Below are positions 63,090 through 64,000 of a stretch of DNA of 64,000 bases, one piece after another. Origin of the DNA: Gracilaria gracilis (lineage: Eukaryota > Rhodophyta > Florideophyceae > Gracilariales > Gracilariaceae); NCBI GenBank assembly GCA_030374805.1, contig JARGSG010000094.1:62001-126000 (forward strand). The letters run 5' to 3'. The position numbers were made by a program, and so were the translations under genes. A model generated the notes under the pieces. It was not told where the DNA came from. It made no database searches and saw only the letters and a list, made by a program, of their open reading frames with translations. How positions within the stretch are numbered: position 1 is the first letter of the stretch; each line of letters opens with the position of its first letter.

Positions 63090-63250
63090 GTGACAAGAAC
63101 TTCTCCAGGGGTAAGTAGCTGTTCTATGAATCAACCCGGGGAGAACTTCTGACAAGAACTTCTCTAGAGTAGTAAGCTAGCTACTCTATGAATCAACCCG
63201 GGGAGAAGTCCTTGCAAGAATTTATGCACGGGATGATTCATAGAGTACCC
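63090..63250. repeat. Tandem duplication of about 60 bp with an inverted third copy
   Basis: TGACAAGAACTTCTC starts units at 63091 and 63150, each ending in CTATGAATCAACCCGGGGAG. A third piece near 63230-63247 holds GATTCATAGAGTACCC, the inverse of that end, so a hairpin with the second unit is possible. Confidence 0.65.
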
Positions 63251-63445
63251 TTACCCAAGAGTAGATTCAACTGACACATGCACTCACAGTACTCCAAATT
63301 AGGAGTTAACAATCTGAACGATTCAAGAGCAACAAGCTCGAGCTGCTGATACGCCTCAACCAGATCCGAGTTGTAGTCATCTGCTCGCTTCGTTAACGAG
63401 ATCGACTTGCTACCAGATTTCCTGCGATTGGGGAAACAAAGGAAA

Positions 63446-64000
63446 ATGGATACGCCTGGTGAGTACAACTCAATTCCAAACGCATTACCGCTGTCCGAAA
63501 TCACCGTAGCTCGTGTTCGTTCCGTTCAAGCGCCGCGCCTCATTAGGACCATCTTGTTCATTGCCGTCTTTGTAGCCGCTTTAGCTGTGGTGGAGCAGAT
63601 ACGAGATCAAGCCGCACGCCGGTCGCACGCACGAGCATGGATGTCTTATGTTGATGTTGGTGGGGGCAGATCTATGCTTGAGAAGCGCCAGTTCTCAGAC
63701 GTGAATCGACGGACGGGCTGGATGCCATCTTCGACGTGGCATATGCGGAACGACGATGCACACTGGCGGAGATCAACCGTATTTTCGTGGTTACGAAGCT
63801 CTGGAACACGTTCGTGGACAGCTGCTCGGACTGTAGTTGTGCTTTTATCTCCGCCGGCGCCATTGACGCATGACTCGTATGTTGGGACAGGTCACTGCAA
63901 CCAAGGTTACATTTGTCGGGTGCATTTGTATATGGTTCAAGTCGCAGACGAAACTGTTATGATGGTGGGCTATGAGCTGAAATCTGCTTCTACAAACGTG
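63446..64000 (+). CDS. N-terminal part of a single-pass membrane protein, open at the window edge
   Basis: From ATG 63446 the frame runs 185 codons to the last base with no stop. It begins MDTPGEYNSIPNALPLSEIT; a hydrophobic segment at about residues 37-50 (TILFIAVFVAALAVV), with Arg on the near side and EQIRDQAARRS beyond, looks like a signal-anchor of a type II membrane protein. The rest (about 135 residues so far) has DDAHWRRSTVFSWLRSS and GTGHCNQGYICRVHLYMVQV, which reads like folded protein, but I recognise no family. An in-frame TAG at 63374 limits any upstream extension. Why believe it: length without stop in ordinary-composition DNA and a coherent topology. Confidence 0.6.
   Translation, partial: MDTPGEYNSIPNALPLSEITVARVRSVQAPRLIRTILFIAVFVAALAVVEQIRDQAARRSHARAWMSYVDVGGGRSMLEKRQFSDVNRRTGWMPSSTWHMRNDDAHWRRSTVFSWLRSSGTRSWTAARTVVVLLSPPAPLTHDSYVGTGHCNQGYICRVHLYMVQVADETVMMVGYELKSASTNV

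Noticed and set aside
1-64000. Bacterial features, CRISPR arrays, tRNA or rRNA genes
   Set aside because: The only direct repeats are LTRs and simple tandem arrays without spacers. I found no cloverleaf, rRNA segment or operon. The gene content is eukaryotic.

Overview
The window looks like nuclear DNA of a eukaryote with compact, intron-poor genes. My best guess is a florideophyte red alga such as Chondrus crispus. That is inference from single-exon genes, TATA-type promoters and the dense LTR retrotransposons; no marker gene fixes the species. There is no bacterial operon structure, and I saw no tRNA, rRNA or CRISPR.

Left part (1-9.9 kb): two convincing host genes, both on the minus strand and apparently single-exon. 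One is a ubiquitin-specific protease (781-1857). The other is a long FAD-dependent aldono-lactone oxidase-like protein (4993-7113). Around them lie AT-rich sequence, LTR-like promoter debris, a palindrome cluster and a dispersed repeat that recurs near 60.7 kb.

Middle-left (9.9-28.9 kb): an old Ty1/copia remnant (G, minus strand) is split by a Ty3/gypsy chromovirus (F, 11095-22274, 542-bp LTRs). F carries a long extra ORF of about 733 codons, antisense to gag-pol and lying between integrase and the 3' LTR. A second copy of the F family (H, 25262-28913) has lost pol and its 5' end, but keeps gag, the start of the antisense ORF and the 3' LTR. A solo LTR lies inside H. A decayed pogo-type transposase (29313-30282) follows.

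Middle-right (30.5-58.2 kb): a Russian-doll cluster. Gypsy C (30498-52516, plus strand, degenerate) was interrupted by a solo LTR (31851-32166), by gypsy D (32888-38214, intact, identical LTRs) and by gypsy B (40104-51594). B was in turn interrupted, inside its 3' LTR, by copia A (40475-46452, intact, identical LTRs). Every junction has a 5-bp target duplication, and LTR divergence falls with nesting level. Gypsy E (52590-58197, one uninterrupted gag-pol ORF) sits 73 bp beyond C and interrupts a small minus-strand ORF. B, C and E form one family: they share the primer-site region, the 3' priming tract and a TATA-plus-stem-loop promoter.

Right part (58.2-64 kb): a secreted von Willebrand factor A-domain protein (59803-60486), low-complexity and repeat sequence, a possible small secreted peptide, fold-back repeats, and the start of a single-pass membrane protein whose frame (63446-64000) stays open to the window edge.

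The most unusual items are the antisense ORF of F and its derivative H, the covarying TATA stem-loop, and the non-canonical primer-site palindrome shared by B, C and E. Nucleotide differences between repeat copies were counted by eye and are approximate.
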